DNA of 64,000 nt. Source: Mangrovicoccus algicola. Lineage in GTDB: Bacteria; Pseudomonadota; Alphaproteobacteria; Rhodobacterales; Rhodobacteraceae. Positions 17,998-26,582 of this stretch are shown piece after piece; position 1 is the stretch's first letter, and every line of letters begins with the position of its first letter. The stretch lies in the NCBI RefSeq assembly GCF_014903745.1, contig NZ_JACVXA010000004.1:1-64000 (forward strand), written 5' to 3'. Made by a program: the position numbers and the translations under genes. A model generated the notes under the pieces. It searched no databases. It was not told where the DNA came from and saw only the letters and a list, made by a program, of their open reading frames with translations.

Positions 17998-18804
17998 GAA
18001 ATTCGCAACCACGCCGGGCAAGCGCAGTTCGGTGACGAGGTCGCGCACCTCCTGGCGGGCGGCGATGTTCGACATCGTCAAGGCCCCGGCGCCCAGGTCG
18101 CGCAGATCCAGCAGCGTCAGCCCGCGTGGAAACAGCTCGCGGAAGATGACCCGTTCGGCAAAGCCCGGCGCCACGCGGAACCCGATGCGGCGCGACAGCT
18201 CGGCCAGCGCGTCGCCGACGCGTTTCTTGTTGTGCATCTGCTGCGACCCCATGCGGTTTCGCAGGACGATCCAGTCGATCGGCGGCAGCCCGGCCCGCGC
18301 CCGCAGCTGCCGCGCCCCCCAGACCATCTCGGCATAGACCGAAGGCCCGGTGATCGCGCCGGTATCGGGGTCGTGATGGGCCAGCAGGTCGAAATCGATG
18401 AAGCTGTCATTGAGCGGCGTGACAAGGGTATCGGCCAGCGAATGGGCCACCTGGCTCAGCCGGGTGTGATTGCCGGGACAGTCGATGATCAGGAAATCCT
18501 GGCTGTCCTCAAGCGCGGCGATGGCAAGGTCCAGGCGCAGGTCGTAGACATTGCTGCCCTCGGGCACGTCGGCGGGGTCGATCTCGGGCAGGGGCAGGTA
18601 ATGCGGCATGGCCAGGTCCAGCCCCTCGCGGCGGCAGAAGGCCAGGCGGTTCTCGACGAAACGGCCGAAGGACCGCTGGCGCAGGTCCAGGTCGATGCCG
18701 CCCACCCGGTGTCCCATCCGCACCAGCGCCGTCGCCAGATGCATGGTGGTGGTCGATTTGCCGGAGCCGCCCTTCTCGTTGCCGACGACGATGATATGGG
18801 CCAT
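17995..18804 (-). CDS. mipZ: Division-plane positioning ATPase MipZ (ParA/MinD superfamily)
   Basis: MipZ forms a polar gradient with ParB and inhibits FtsZ assembly, placing the Z ring at midcell in alphaproteobacteria. The 269-residue protein has the deviant Walker A NEKGGSGKST with signature Lys11. It also shows the MipZ-specific IDLDLRQRSFGRFVENR block, the TPLNDSFIDFDLL segment and VIFRELFPRGLTLLDL near the C-terminus. These match Caulobacter MipZ in order and spacing as I remember it, and separate it from ParA and MinD. It is divergently transcribed from the small gene at 19033. Confidence 0.95.
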   Translation of the reverse strand: MAHIIVVGNEKGGSGKSTTTMHLATALVRMGHRVGGIDLDLRQRSFGRFVENRLAFCRREGLDLAMPHYLPLPEIDPADVPEGSNVYDLRLDLAIAALEDSQDFLIIDCPGNHTRLSQVAHSLADTLVTPLNDSFIDFDLLAHHDPDTGAITGPSVYAEMVWGARQLRARAGLPPIDWIVLRNRMGSQQMHNKKRVGDALAELSRRIGFRVAPGFAERVIFRELFPRGLTLLDLRDLGAGALTMSNIAARQEVRDLVTELRLPGVVANF

Positions 18805-19032
18805 GTGGCGGAACTCTCATGCTGGGATGGCGCGTGCCGCAGGCGCGGCGGCGGCAACCCTATGTCCTCGTGCGGGCAAAGAAAAGTGCTGCCGTGAGGG
18901 GCAGGCGCGACGCGGCGCGGGGCCTGCCCCGCCTGCGGCACCGGCGCCGCGCCCGCGGGTTTTCCCGCGGCGCCGGGGCTGCTAGGCTGACCGGGGCGAA
19001 AAGCCGCCCGGGGCGGTCAGGAAGGATGCGGG

Positions 19033-19272
19033 ATGAAGGTCAAGATCGACGTGGACATGACACCCATGGAGGCGCGCGAGCTGATGGGCCTGCCCGATGT
19101 GCGCCCGATGCAGGAGGCCTGGCTGGACAAGATGAACGCCAAGCTCGAGGAGCACATGGACCAGCTGACCCCCGAGGCGATGATCCAGAACTGGATGAAG
19201 GCGGCCGGCGGCAATGCCGAGATCATGGCCGATTTCATGTCCGCCTTCATGAACATGAGCTCGAAGGGCTGA
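19033..19272 (+). CDS. Small conserved protein, DUF6489-like
   Basis: A 79-residue protein with AGGAAGG eight bases before the ATG. The start MKVKIDVDMTPMEARELMGLPDV resembles a small alphaproteobacterial family I remember as DUF6489. The remainder is a helical, methionine-rich tail (MADFMSAFMNMSSKG). No membrane segment or known catalytic motif is present. It is divergent from mipZ across a 228-bp gap. Function is unknown. Confidence 0.8.
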   Translation: MKVKIDVDMTPMEARELMGLPDVRPMQEAWLDKMNAKLEEHMDQLTPEAMIQNWMKAAGGNAEIMADFMSAFMNMSSKG

Positions 19273-19285
19273 GCGCCCGCGGGGC

Positions 19286-20062
19286 TCAGCCCCGCCGCAC
19301 CGAGACGCTTTGCGACAGCATGCGGGCGGCCCCGCGATTTTCCATGAAGGCGGTGTCATAGGCGTCGCGCCCCACCGCGATGACCACGGCGCTTTCGGCC
19401 CCGGCCATGCCGGTGGGATCGACGATATGCCAGCCATCCTCCAGCCAGACCTGGGCCACGGCGTGGAAATCGGGCGGCTCCACCCCGGGCGCATAGACCG
19501 AGACATAGCGTGCCGGGATGTCGGTTGCCCGGCACAGCGCGCAGAGCATGTGGGCATAGTCGCGGCAGACGCCCTGGCGGGTGGTGAACGTGTCGATGGC
19601 CGTCGTGGCCGCCGAGGAGGCGCCGGGCACGTAATCCAGTTCGGAGCGGACCCAGTCGCGGATGGCGGCCACCCGCGCCCCGCCGGGATGGCGCCCGAAA
19701 TGTCGGATGGCGAAGGTCTCGAACAGGTCGGACTGGCAGAAGCGGCTGGGGCGCAGATAGGTCATCGCCTCGGCGGGCAGGTCATGCCAGGGCGCGGCGG
19801 TCAGCCCCTCCAGCGCCCTCTCGCGGCGGGTGACGTCGATGCGCGCATGGTAATCCAGGCGCATCCGCGCCTCTGGCAGCCGGGCCGCCACCCTTTCGCC
19901 GATGCCGCTTTCGCCGGGGATGCGGGCCAGGCGTGCCCCGGCGATCTGCAGCCGGCTCTCGGCGATCCGCTGGCCGGTCGTCGCCGCCGCCTCCAGGGTC
20001 AGGAACACCACCCGTTCGGCGCCCAGCTCGTATTCCATCGCCACATCGACTTCGATCCTCAC
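19286..20062 (-). CDS. Transglutaminase-like cysteine peptidase family protein
   Basis: The protein has an N-terminal beta domain and a C-terminal transglutaminase core with the triad Cys166 (GVCRDYAH), His200 (DFHAVAQVWL) and Asp215 (IVDPTG). Members cleave or cross-link peptides; several are linked to circularly permuted ATP-grasp enzymes, but none lies here. I place the start at GTG 20062 (258 residues) because AGGAG lies seven bases before it. An ATG eight codons upstream (20086) has no ribosome-binding site. The gene is 13 bases from the end of the convergent small gene at 19272. Confidence 0.88.
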   Translation of the reverse strand: MRIEVDVAMEYELGAERVVFLTLEAAATTGQRIAESRLQIAGARLARIPGESGIGERVAARLPEARMRLDYHARIDVTRRERALEGLTAAPWHDLPAEAMTYLRPSRFCQSDLFETFAIRHFGRHPGGARVAAIRDWVRSELDYVPGASSAATTAIDTFTTRQGVCRDYAHMLCALCRATDIPARYVSVYAPGVEPPDFHAVAQVWLEDGWHIVDPTGMAGAESAVVIAVGRDAYDTAFMENRGAARMLSQSVSVRRG

Positions 20063-20152
20063 ACTGCCACTCCTGCCGTTTTGCATGTTGGTCCGCCTGC
20101 GAGGCTGTCAGAGCTTGGCGCCGATGTCGCCGGCAAACCCGGCCGCAACGAC

Positions 20153-20178
20153 AAAGGGCCGCCCCGAAGGACGGCCCC
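20153..20178 (-). terminator. Rho-independent terminator of rpmE and the translation operon
   Basis: On the minus strand GGGCCGTCC (20177-20169), a TTCG loop and GGGCGGCCC (20164-20156) form a 9-bp stem with one G-T pair, followed by TTT. It lies 26 bases after the rpmE stop. Confidence 0.8.
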
Positions 20179-20202
20179 GCAAGATCGCGAAGGGGGGAAG
20201 GC

Positions 20203-20424
20203 TCAGAAGCCCAGGCCCTCGTATTTCTTCTTGAACTTGGAGACGCGGCCGCCCTGGTCGAGCAGGCGGGTGTTGCCGCCGGTCCAGGCCGGGTGCGCCA
20301 GCGGGTCGATGTCCAGCGACAGCGTGTCGCCTTCCTTGCCCCAAGTCGATTTCGTCTGGAACACGGTCCCGTCGGTCATCTTGACGTTGATCGTGTGGTA
20401 TTCGGGATGGATTTCTGCTTTCAT
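20203..20424 (-). CDS. rpmE: 50S ribosomal protein L31
   Basis: The 73-residue protein begins [20 protein letters not shown] and contains HPAWTGG and [10 protein letters not shown], standard L31 features. It has no cysteine, so it is the zinc-independent (C-minus) form. It lies 11 bases after rplS and is the last gene of the minus-strand operon that begins at ffh; a clear terminator follows. Confidence 0.97.
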   Translation of the reverse strand: MKAEIHPEYHTINVKMTDGTVFQTKSTWGKEGDTLSLDIDPLAHPAWTGGNTRLLDQGGRVSKFKKKYEGLGF

Positions 20425-20435
20425 CGATCCGGTCC

Positions 20436-20828
20436 TTACGCGTCGGCGCCGGCCTTGGCGGCCTTCGGCTTGTAGTTGCTGACCTCTGCGATCCGGGCAG
20501 ATTTGCCGCGGCGCGACCGCAGGTAGTAGAGCTTGGCGCGACGCACGCGGCCGCGGCGCACGACCTCGATGCTCTCGATATTGGTCGAGAACAGCGGGAA
20601 GATCCGCTCCACGCCTTCGCCGAAGCTGATCTTGCGCACGGTGAAGGAACCGGCGATGCCTTCGCCGTTCTTGCGCGCGATCACGACGCCTTCGTAATTC
20701 TGGACGCGGGTGCGGGTGCCCTCGGTCACCTTGTAGCCGACGCGCACGGTGTCGCCCGCCTTGAAGTCGGGAATCTCTTTCCCGAGGGAGGCGATCTGTT
20801 CCGCCTCCAGCTGTGCGATCAGATCCAT
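20436..20828 (-). CDS. rplS: 50S ribosomal protein L19
   Basis: L19 lies at the 30S-50S interface. The 130-residue protein has [26 protein letters not shown] and [33 protein letters not shown] as expected, plus a short Ala/Lys tail. CAGGAGAGA lies before the ATG. A small hairpin lies immediately upstream in the presumed leader. Confidence 0.98.
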   Translation of the reverse strand: MDLIAQLEAEQIASLGKEIPDFKAGDTVRVGYKVTEGTRTRVQNYEGVVIARKNGEGIAGSFTVRKISFGEGVERIFPLFSTNIESIEVVRRGRVRRAKLYYLRSRRGKSARIAEVSNYKPKAAKAGADA

Positions 20829-20846
20829 CTGATCTCTCCTGACTGC

Positions 20847-20863
20847 TCACGGTTATCCCGTGA
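20847..20863 (-). promoter_or_regulatory. Leader hairpin immediately upstream of rplS
   Basis: TCACGG and CCGTGA form a perfect 6-bp stem around a five-base loop, 19 bases before the rplS ATG and just upstream of its ribosome-binding site. L19 operons in some phyla have autoregulatory leaders; whether this hairpin is one is unknown. Confidence 0.3.
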
Positions 20864-21071
20864 AGGTGATGGCGTGCCAGAGCTCCGCGTCTTCGGCCGG
20901 GTCCGCCTTGGCGCCCGCGGGAGATGGTCCGTCCTTGCTTGTCGTCTCCGGCCCGGCATCCGGTTCGGGCGCTGGCTGAAGAGGCCGGCGCGGCAAGCGG
21001 AACCGTCGCGAGTCGGAAGTAGCGGGTCTATGGCAGCAAAGCGCGAAGAAATCAAGCGCGGCCCGCGGCAT
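20853..21071 (-). CDS. Possible small protein between EthD-like gene and rplS
   Basis: A 72-codon frame starting [13 protein letters not shown] and ending [14 protein letters not shown]. The last 25 codons show the strong G/C third-position bias of real genes in this window, and the frame lies in the operon direction in an otherwise empty 267-bp gap. The N-terminal half is Arg/Pro-rich and less convincing. The stop overlaps the rplS leader hairpin, which would couple its translation to that structure. No homology recognised. Confidence 0.3.
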   Translation of the reverse strand: MPRAALDFFALCCHRPATSDSRRFRLPRRPLQPAPEPDAGPETTSKDGPSPAGAKADPAEDAELWHAITFTG

Positions 21072-21095
21072 TCCGTCCGCCTGCCGCGCGGCCCG

Positions 21096-21401
21096 TCACA
21101 GCGTGTCGCCCAGCAGCATCTGCGGCGTGCAATCGGTGAAATTCGCGATATCCTCGACCACCGGCCCGGCCACGGCCAGGGCCGCATCGCGCGCGGCGGC
21201 ATCGGCGAAGATCAGCGTGGCGACGGCATGGAACGGGGCAGGGCCGCCGCCGGGTGCGCCGCTGCCGCGCACCACCAGCGCATCGCGGATATGGGCGCCC
21301 ATCTTCGCCTCCACCAGCGGCAGATGCGTGCCGGTGTAATAGTCGTGGTCGAAGCGGGTGCCGGGATCGGCGGGATAGATCACCTGCAGGGTTGCGGCCA
21401 T
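21096..21401 (-). CDS. EthD-family small protein
   Basis: The 101-residue protein matches the EthD ferredoxin-like fold: FDHDYYTGTHLPLVEAKMG near the start and PFHAVATLIFADAAARDAAL in the middle. EthD proteins are small dimeric alpha-beta barrels associated with ether degradation or assigned as reductases; most have no known role. AGAAGGAGA lies before the ATG. It sits between trmD and the rplS-rpmE pair on the same strand, so it may be cotranscribed with translation genes without sharing their function. Confidence 0.88.
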   Translation of the reverse strand: MAATLQVIYPADPGTRFDHDYYTGTHLPLVEAKMGAHIRDALVVRGSGAPGGGPAPFHAVATLIFADAAARDAALAVAGPVVEDIANFTDCTPQMLLGDTL

Positions 21402-21485
21402 CGTCGGTCTCCTTCTGCGGGGCGGAGTGCCCGGCGCCAGACTGGCGCAGGGGGGCGGCGTTGCGAAGCCAGACTTCCGGCGGTG

Positions 21486-22298
21486 TCAGTCCCCGTCCCG
21501 GTCCGCCACGTGCCGTGCCCAGAGATCGGGGCGGCGCGCCTGCGTCAGCGCCTCGGATTGCGCGCGGCGCCAGGCCTCGATCTTCGCATGGTTGCCCGAC
21601 AGCAGCACCTCGGGGATGGCGCGCCCGGCCCAGTCGGCGGGACGGGTGTATTGCGGATGCTCCAGCAGGCCGTTGGAATGGCTTTCCTCCTCGGTGGAGG
21701 CGGCATTGCCCAGCACGCCGGGCAAGAGCCGCACCGCCGCATCCAGCATCGCCTGCGCCGCGATCTCGCCGCCGGTCAGGACGAAATCGCCGAGGCTGAC
21801 CTCCTCGACCTGCCAGGCGTCCAGAACGCGCTGGTCCACCCCCTCGAACCGCCCGCAGAGAAGCGTCACGCCCTGCGCGCGCGACCAGCGCCGCGCCATC
21901 GCCTGGTCGAAGCGCCGTCCGCGCGGGGACAGGTAGACCAGCGGCCAGTCGCTGCGGTCCTCCGGGGTGCCCGCCATGGCCAAGTCGAGCGCATTCGAGA
22001 CGACATCGGCGCGCAGCACCATGCCCGCCCCGCCGCCTGCAGGCGTGTCGTCGACATTGCGGTGCCGCCCCTCGCCGAAGGGGCGCAGGTCGATCGGGCT
22101 GAGCTGCCACAGCCCGTCCTGCAGCGCCTTGCCGGTCAGGCTTTCGCCGAGGATGCCGGGAAAGGCGCCGGGAAACAGCGTCACCACCCGGGCCTGCCAG
22201 GCGCTGACCAGTTCCGGCGTCTCCGACAGCAGGTCCCGCGGCTGCAGCGTCGCGCGGATCGACTTGCGGCCATGGCTGCGGCCGGGGGCGTCGCTCAT
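21486..22298 (-). CDS. trmD: tRNA (guanine-N1)-methyltransferase
   Basis: TrmD methylates G37 of tRNAs read by CNN codons, using S-adenosylmethionine through a trefoil-knot fold, and prevents +1 frameshifting. The 270-residue protein has [41 protein letters not shown] and [13 protein letters not shown], the knot motifs. It carries about 33 extra N-terminal residues ([14 protein letters not shown]) relative to enteric TrmD. Its ATG overlaps the rimM stop as ATGA, implying translational coupling. Confidence 0.97.
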   Translation of the reverse strand: MSDAPGRSHGRKSIRATLQPRDLLSETPELVSAWQARVVTLFPGAFPGILGESLTGKALQDGLWQLSPIDLRPFGEGRHRNVDDTPAGGGAGMVLRADVVSNALDLAMAGTPEDRSDWPLVYLSPRGRRFDQAMARRWSRAQGVTLLCGRFEGVDQRVLDAWQVEEVSLGDFVLTGGEIAAQAMLDAAVRLLPGVLGNAASTEEESHSNGLLEHPQYTRPADWAGRAIPEVLLSGNHAKIEAWRRAQSEALTQARRPDLWARHVADRDGD

Positions 22299-22828
22299 GC
22301 CCCGGGCTCCGGCTCGTCTTCCCCGCCGATCAGGCCGGGCGGCGGGTCGGCGACGACGCGCCCGGCCGCCAGGTCCACGGTCGGCACGGCCTCGCGGGTG
22401 AAGGGCAGCAGCAGCCCGCCCTTCAGCCCGGGGCCGTGGATTTCCAGCAGGTCGCCCGCGCCATGGTCGAAGATCGCGCGGATGCGACCCAGCCGGGTGC
22501 CGCCGGTATCGACCACGTCCAGCCCGATCAGGTCGGCATGGTAGAATTCATCATCGGGCAGCGAGGGCAGGCGGTCGCGCGGCGCATAGAGGCGCACGCC
22601 CTTCAGCGCGTCGGCCGCCTCCTTGGTCGCCACCCCGCCCAGGCGCGCGGCCAGGCCGTTCTTGATCGTCCGGGTGATCTTGACGGTGAAGCTGCGGCTG
22701 CCATCCTCGGTGGTCAGCGGCGCGTAATCCGCGATCGCCTCGGGATCGGCGCAGAAGCTTTTCAGCCGCACCTCGCCGCGCACCCCGAAGGATCCGGCAA
22801 TCGCCCCCACGCAGGTCAGGTCCGTCAT
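22295..22828 (-). CDS. rimM: 16S rRNA processing protein RimM
   Basis: RimM binds S19 and helps 30S head maturation. The 177-residue protein begins [20 protein letters not shown], the classic RimM N-terminal barrel, and has [19 protein letters not shown] leading into the PRC-barrel half. Its ATG overlaps the stop of the 47-codon upstream gene as TGATG and its stop overlaps trmD, so three cistrons are coupled in series. Confidence 0.97.
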   Translation of the reverse strand: MTDLTCVGAIAGSFGVRGEVRLKSFCADPEAIADYAPLTTEDGSRSFTVKITRTIKNGLAARLGGVATKEAADALKGVRLYAPRDRLPSLPDDEFYHADLIGLDVVDTGGTRLGRIRAIFDHGAGDLLEIHGPGLKGGLLLPFTREAVPTVDLAAGRVVADPPPGLIGGEDEPEPGA

Positions 22829-22971
22829 CAGTTCATTCCCCTGCAGAAGCCCCGTGCGTCGGCGCGGCCGCCCGCATCGAGGCAGGCATCGATCGCCTGG
22901 TATTTCTGGTACTCCGCCCCGGCATAGGCGCCAAGGCCGAGAAGCGCGGCATAGAGGATCAGACGGATCAT
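22828..22971 (-). CDS. 47-residue small membrane protein upstream of rimM
   Basis: The ATG at 22971 has AAGGAG eight bases upstream, and the frame ends TGA overlapping the rimM ATG. It encodes one membrane helix ([17 protein letters not shown]) followed by a short soluble tail with two cysteines (DACLDAGG and GFCRGMN), probably facing the periplasm. The ribosome-binding site, the stop-start coupling and the codon bias support it as a real gene. Function is unknown. Confidence 0.7.
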   Translation of the reverse strand: MIRLILYAALLGLGAYAGAEYQKYQAIDACLDAGGRADARGFCRGMN

Positions 22972-22993
22972 CCTGCGGGCTCCTTGCGCCGGG

Positions 22994-23626
22994 TCATCTT
23001 GTCATCAGCGTGGGCCGGGGGCGGCGATGCTCCCAGCCCAGGCGTTCCAGTTCGGGCTGCGCCGCGTCCTCCGCGTCTTCGGGCCAGCCGAGACACAGAT
23101 AGGCGACAAGCCGCCAGGTGGCGGGCAGGTCCAGCCCGCGGCGCACGGCCCCGGGGTCGAGGATCGACACCCAGCCCATGCCCAGCCCCTCGGCGCGCGC
23201 GGTCAGCCACATCTGCATCACCGCGCAGGCCACGGAATAGCGGTGCATCTCGGGCATGGTCTGCGCGCCCAGCCCGCAGCCTTGCGGCGTGGCCGTGTCG
23301 CAGAAGACCGCCCATTGCACCGGGGCGCGGTCCATCCCCGAAAGCTTCAGCCCGGCATAAAGCCGGGCCCGGTCGCCGTCATACCCCGCCAGGGCGGCAC
23401 GGTTGGCCTTGCGGAAGATGTCCCGCATCGTCTGCCGTGCCGCGGGGCTGGCCACATCGACCAGCCGCCAGGGCTGCGACAGCCCCACGGAGGGGGCGGT
23501 GTCGAGGCTTTCCAGGCAGCGTTCCAGCACGGCCGCAGGCACCGGGTCCGTGCGGAACCGGCGCATGTCGCGCCGGAGCCGCATCAGCCGGGCCAGCTCG
23601 TCGCGGAAGCCGTCCGCAAAGCGCAC
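22994..23626 (-). CDS. bluB: 5,6-dimethylbenzimidazole synthase
   Basis: BluB consumes FMN and oxygen to make 5,6-dimethylbenzimidazole, the lower ligand of cobalamin. The 210-residue protein has the flavodestructase pattern: RRDMRRFRTDPVP near the start, [13 protein letters not shown], and GLGMGWVSILDP in the nitroreductase-like core. The start is GTG at 23626, only five bases after the rpsP stop, with a weak ribosome-binding site. It is unexpected in a ribosomal/tRNA-modification operon; no other cobalamin gene is in the window. Confidence 0.93.
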   Translation of the reverse strand: MRFADGFRDELARLMRLRRDMRRFRTDPVPAAVLERCLESLDTAPSVGLSQPWRLVDVASPAARQTMRDIFRKANRAALAGYDGDRARLYAGLKLSGMDRAPVQWAVFCDTATPQGCGLGAQTMPEMHRYSVACAVMQMWLTARAEGLGMGWVSILDPGAVRRGLDLPATWRLVAYLCLGWPEDAEDAAQPELERLGWEHRRPRPTLMTR

Positions 23627-23631
23627 CGGCC

Positions 23632-23994
23632 TTACTCGGCTGCGGCGCCTTCGGCCTCGGCGGCCTTGGCGGCACGCTCTTCGGCGCGCTCCTTGGCTTT
23701 CTTGCCCGGCTCGCCCTTCTTGAGGTTGGCGCGCTCTTTCTTGGCGACGACGCCTGCGGCCTCCAGCATGCGCGACACGCGGTCGGTCGGCTGTGCGCCC
23801 TGGCCCAGCCAGTACTGCGCGCGCTCCAGGTCGAGGATCACGCGGCGCTCGTCGGTTTTGGCCAGGAGCGGGTTGTAGGTGCCCAGCTTCTCGATGAAGC
23901 GGCCGTCGCGCGGCATGCGCGAGTCGGAGGCGACGATGGCGTAGTGGGGGCGCTTCTTGGAGCCGCCACGGGCGAGACGGATTTTCATGGCCAT
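23632..23994 (-). CDS. rpsP: 30S ribosomal protein S16
   Basis: The 120-residue protein begins [21 protein letters not shown] and has [29 protein letters not shown], the S16 core. A lysine/glutamate/alanine-rich tail of about 35 residues extends past the core, as in other alphaproteobacteria. It lies 47 bases after the chorismate mutase gene. Confidence 0.98.
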   Translation of the reverse strand: MAMKIRLARGGSKKRPHYAIVASDSRMPRDGRFIEKLGTYNPLLAKTDERRVILDLERAQYWLGQGAQPTDRVSRMLEAAGVVAKKERANLKKGEPGKKAKERAEERAAKAAEAEGAAAE

Positions 23995-24041
23995 GGGTGA
24001 TGTCCTTTCATGTCATGGCGTTGCGGGGCGGGGATGCCGCC

Positions 24042-24341
24042 TTACGACTGGTGCTTCTTGTGGTGCTGGATCACTTCGGCGATGATGAAGTTCAGGAAAT
24101 TCTTGGCGAATTCCGGATCCAGGTCGGCTTCGACCGCCAGCCGTTCCAGCCGGGCGATCTGAATGGCTTCGCGGCCGGGATCCGAAGGGGGCAGGTCGTG
24201 CTCCGCCTTCAGCTTGCCCACGGCCTGCGTGTGCTTGAACCGCTCGCCCAGCGTGTAGACGAGGATGGCGTCCAGCCGGTCGATGCTGTCGCGATGCCCG
24301 GCCAGCAGCGCCTGCGCGCGGTCTTCGGTCGTTTCGGTCAT
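24042..24341 (-). CDS. Chorismate mutase, AroQ type
   Basis: The 99-residue all-helical protein fits monofunctional AroQ chorismate mutases, which convert chorismate to prephenate for Phe and Tyr synthesis. HRDSIDRLDAILVYTLGERFKHTQAVGKLK holds the conserved Arg and Lys, and PEFAKNFLNFIIAEVIQHH forms the last helix. Its ATG overlaps the stop of the upstream small ORF as ATGA. It is the only aromatic-pathway gene in the operon. Confidence 0.93.
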   Translation of the reverse strand: MTETTEDRAQALLAGHRDSIDRLDAILVYTLGERFKHTQAVGKLKAEHDLPPSDPGREAIQIARLERLAVEADLDPEFAKNFLNFIIAEVIQHHKKHQS

Positions 24342-24565
24342 CGTCTGCGGGCCTCGGCTGCGTGAACGGGAATGGCGTAGGGCATGCGCAGCGCGAAGGC
24401 ATGGCCCAGCGGCGGCGGCATGTCGCGACGGCGGATCGGACGCCCCATGGCCCGGCCCAGCCGGAACACCCGGCGCCACAGGACGGGCGCCTTGGCGCGG
24501 GTATAGGTCGGCCAGGTCCAGCGCGCATGGATATAGACGTGATGCATGGTGCCGTAGGGGATCAT
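24338..24565 (-). CDS. Small basic protein between acetyltransferase and chorismate mutase
   Basis: A 75-residue frame with GGAGG seven bases before its ATG. Its start overlaps the GNAT stop and its stop overlaps the chorismate mutase start, both as ATGA. The product is very basic and Trp/Tyr-containing (HHVYIHARWTWPTYTRAKAP, then RRVFRLGRAMGRPIRRR), with no membrane helix or known domain. Double coupling plus a good ribosome-binding site support a real cistron. Confidence 0.6.
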   Translation of the reverse strand: MIPYGTMHHVYIHARWTWPTYTRAKAPVLWRRVFRLGRAMGRPIRRRDMPPPLGHAFALRMPYAIPVHAAEARRR

Positions 24566-25089
24566 GCCGCGACCTCCGCCAGCGCATTCGGGGCAGGGTG
24601 ACGCCAGACCTCGACCGGGCCGTGCCCGACCAGGTCATGCATCCCCTCGCGGACGCAACCCAGACGGCGCGCCACCGCGGCCGATGCCGGGTTCGCGGGA
24701 TCGACGAAGCTGATCGCGGTGGTCCAGCCCAGCACGTCATAGCACCAGGCCCGCGCGGTGCGCGCCGCCTCGGTGGCATAGCCCTTGCCCTCGAACCCGG
24801 CCATCAGGTCCCAGCCGATTTCCGGCTCGGGCCAGCCCTCGGGGCACCAGGGGCCGATATTGCCGACGAAGGCGCCGGTGGCGGCCTCGGTCACGGCAAA
24901 GCGGCCATAGCCCATCAGCGTCCAGTGGCCGATTTCGCAGGCCAGCTGCCGCCAGGCCTGCTCGCGCGACTTCGGCCCGCCGACATGGCGCGAGCGGTCG
25001 GAGGCGTAGAATTCCGCCAGCGGCGCGGCATGCGCCGCACCGAGCGGACCCAGCACAAGGCGGTCGCTATGGAGGACGGGGACCTGCAT
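24562..25089 (-). CDS. GNAT-family N-acetyltransferase (RimJ/RimL-like)
   Basis: A 175-residue GCN5-type acetyltransferase. The N-terminus has LHSDRLVLGPLGAAHAAPL, followed by the acetyl-CoA site region EIGWDLMAGFEGKGYATEAARTA (GxGYA motif) and CVREGMHDLVGHG near the end. RimJ/L-like members acetylate protein N-termini or small molecules; the substrate is unknown. A GTG two codons earlier (25095) overlaps the ffh stop and is an alternative start. Confidence 0.9.
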   Translation of the reverse strand: MQVPVLHSDRLVLGPLGAAHAAPLAEFYASDRSRHVGGPKSREQAWRQLACEIGHWTLMGYGRFAVTEAATGAFVGNIGPWCPEGWPEPEIGWDLMAGFEGKGYATEAARTARAWCYDVLGWTTAISFVDPANPASAAVARRLGCVREGMHDLVGHGPVEVWRHPAPNALAEVAA

Positions 25090-25091
25090 CG

Positions 25092-26582
25092 TCACTTCTT
25101 CTTGCCGAAACCCGACAGGCCCGGGGGCAGGGCGGGGCCGCCGAGACCGGGCATCTTGCCCAGCCCGGGCATGCCGCCCATCTTGCCCATCTGCGCCTGC
25201 GCATCGGCCATCTCGGCCTCGGACGGCATCTTGCCGCCCATCATGCCCTTCATCTGGCGCATCAGGCCGGACTTGTTCATCTTGCCCAGCTTCTTCATCG
25301 CATCGGCCATCTGGCGGTGCATCTTCAGCAGGCGGTTGAGTTCCTGCACGTCCAGCCCGGCACCTGCGGCGATGCGTTTCTTGCGGCTGGCCTGCAGGAG
25401 CGCGGGATTGGCGCGCTCCTTCTTGGTCATCGAGCCGATCAGCGCGATCTGGCGGCGCAGGAGCTTGTCGTCCATGCCGGCGGCCTCGGCCTGCTTGGCC
25501 ATCTTGCCCATGCCCGGCATCATGCCCATGACGCCCTGCATGCCGCCCATCTTGATCATCTGCTCCAGCTGCGAGCGAAGGTCGTTCATGTTGAACTGCC
25601 CCTTCTGGAAGCGCTTCATCATGCGCTCCGCCTGCTCCAGCTCCAGCGTCTCCTGCGCCTTCTCGACCAGGGCCACGATGTCGCCCATGCCCAGGATGCG
25701 CCCGGCGACCCGCTGCGGGTGGAATTCGTCCAGCGCGTCCATCTTCTCGCCGAGGCCGACGAACTTGATGGGCTTGCCGGTGACGGCGCGCATCGACAGG
25801 GCGGCACCGCCGCGGCCGTCGCCGTCCATCCGCGTCAGCACGACGCCGGAAATGCCGATGCGGCTGTCGAAATTCTCGGCGGTGGTGACCGCGTCCTGGC
25901 CGGTCAGGCCGTCGACGACCAGCAGGGTCTCGCGCGGGGTGGCGACATCGCGCACCCGCTCGACCTGGGTCATCAGTTCCTCGTCGATCGAGAGCCGGCC
26001 GGCGGTGTCCAGCATGTAGACGTCATAGCCGCCCAGCTCCGCCTGCTGCTTGGCGCGTTTCGCGATCGCCACGGCATCCTGGCCGGGAATGATCGGCAGG
26101 GTGTCGACGCCGATCTGGCGGCCGAGGATCTCCAGCTGCTCCATCGCGGCCGGACGGTTGGTGTCGAGGGAGGCCATCAGCACGCGCTTGCCGTTGCGGT
26201 CCTTCAGGCGCTTGGCCAGCTTGGCGGTGGTCGTGGTCTTGCCGCCGCCCTGCAGGCCGACCATCAGGATCGGCGCGGGCGGGCTGTCGACCTTCAGCTC
26301 GCCGGGATTGGGATTGTCGCCCGAGAGCATCTCGATCAGCTCGTCATGGACGATCTTCACGACCTGCTGGCCCGGGGTCACCGACTTGGTGACATTCGCG
26401 CCGGTCGCCTTGCGGGTGACCGCCTTGACGAAATCGCGCGTCACCGGCAGCGAGACATCGGCCTCCAGCAGCGCGGTGCGCACTTCGCGCATGGCGGTCT
26501 TGACGTCCTCTTCCGAGAGCGCCCCGGCCTTGGTCAGACGGTCGAAGACTCCGCCCAGGCGTTCCGACAGGCTTTCGAACAT
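25092..26582 (-). CDS. ffh: Signal recognition particle protein Ffh (SRP54)
   Basis: Ffh binds SRP RNA and signal sequences and, with FtsY, delivers nascent membrane proteins to the translocon. The 496-residue protein has the N domain, GTPase P-loop GLQGGGKTT (109-117), DTAGR, TRMDGDGRGGAAL, and a methionine-rich M domain from about residue 320 with GMMPGMGKMAK and the RNA-binding GSMTKKERANP...RIAAGAG. A Gly/Met/Pro tail follows. It is the first gene of the minus-strand operon reaching rpmE. Confidence 0.98.
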   Translation of the reverse strand: MFESLSERLGGVFDRLTKAGALSEEDVKTAMREVRTALLEADVSLPVTRDFVKAVTRKATGANVTKSVTPGQQVVKIVHDELIEMLSGDNPNPGELKVDSPPAPILMVGLQGGGKTTTTAKLAKRLKDRNGKRVLMASLDTNRPAAMEQLEILGRQIGVDTLPIIPGQDAVAIAKRAKQQAELGGYDVYMLDTAGRLSIDEELMTQVERVRDVATPRETLLVVDGLTGQDAVTTAENFDSRIGISGVVLTRMDGDGRGGAALSMRAVTGKPIKFVGLGEKMDALDEFHPQRVAGRILGMGDIVALVEKAQETLELEQAERMMKRFQKGQFNMNDLRSQLEQMIKMGGMQGVMGMMPGMGKMAKQAEAAGMDDKLLRRQIALIGSMTKKERANPALLQASRKKRIAAGAGLDVQELNRLLKMHRQMADAMKKLGKMNKSGLMRQMKGMMGGKMPSEAEMADAQAQMGKMGGMPGLGKMPGLGGPALPPGLSGFGKKK

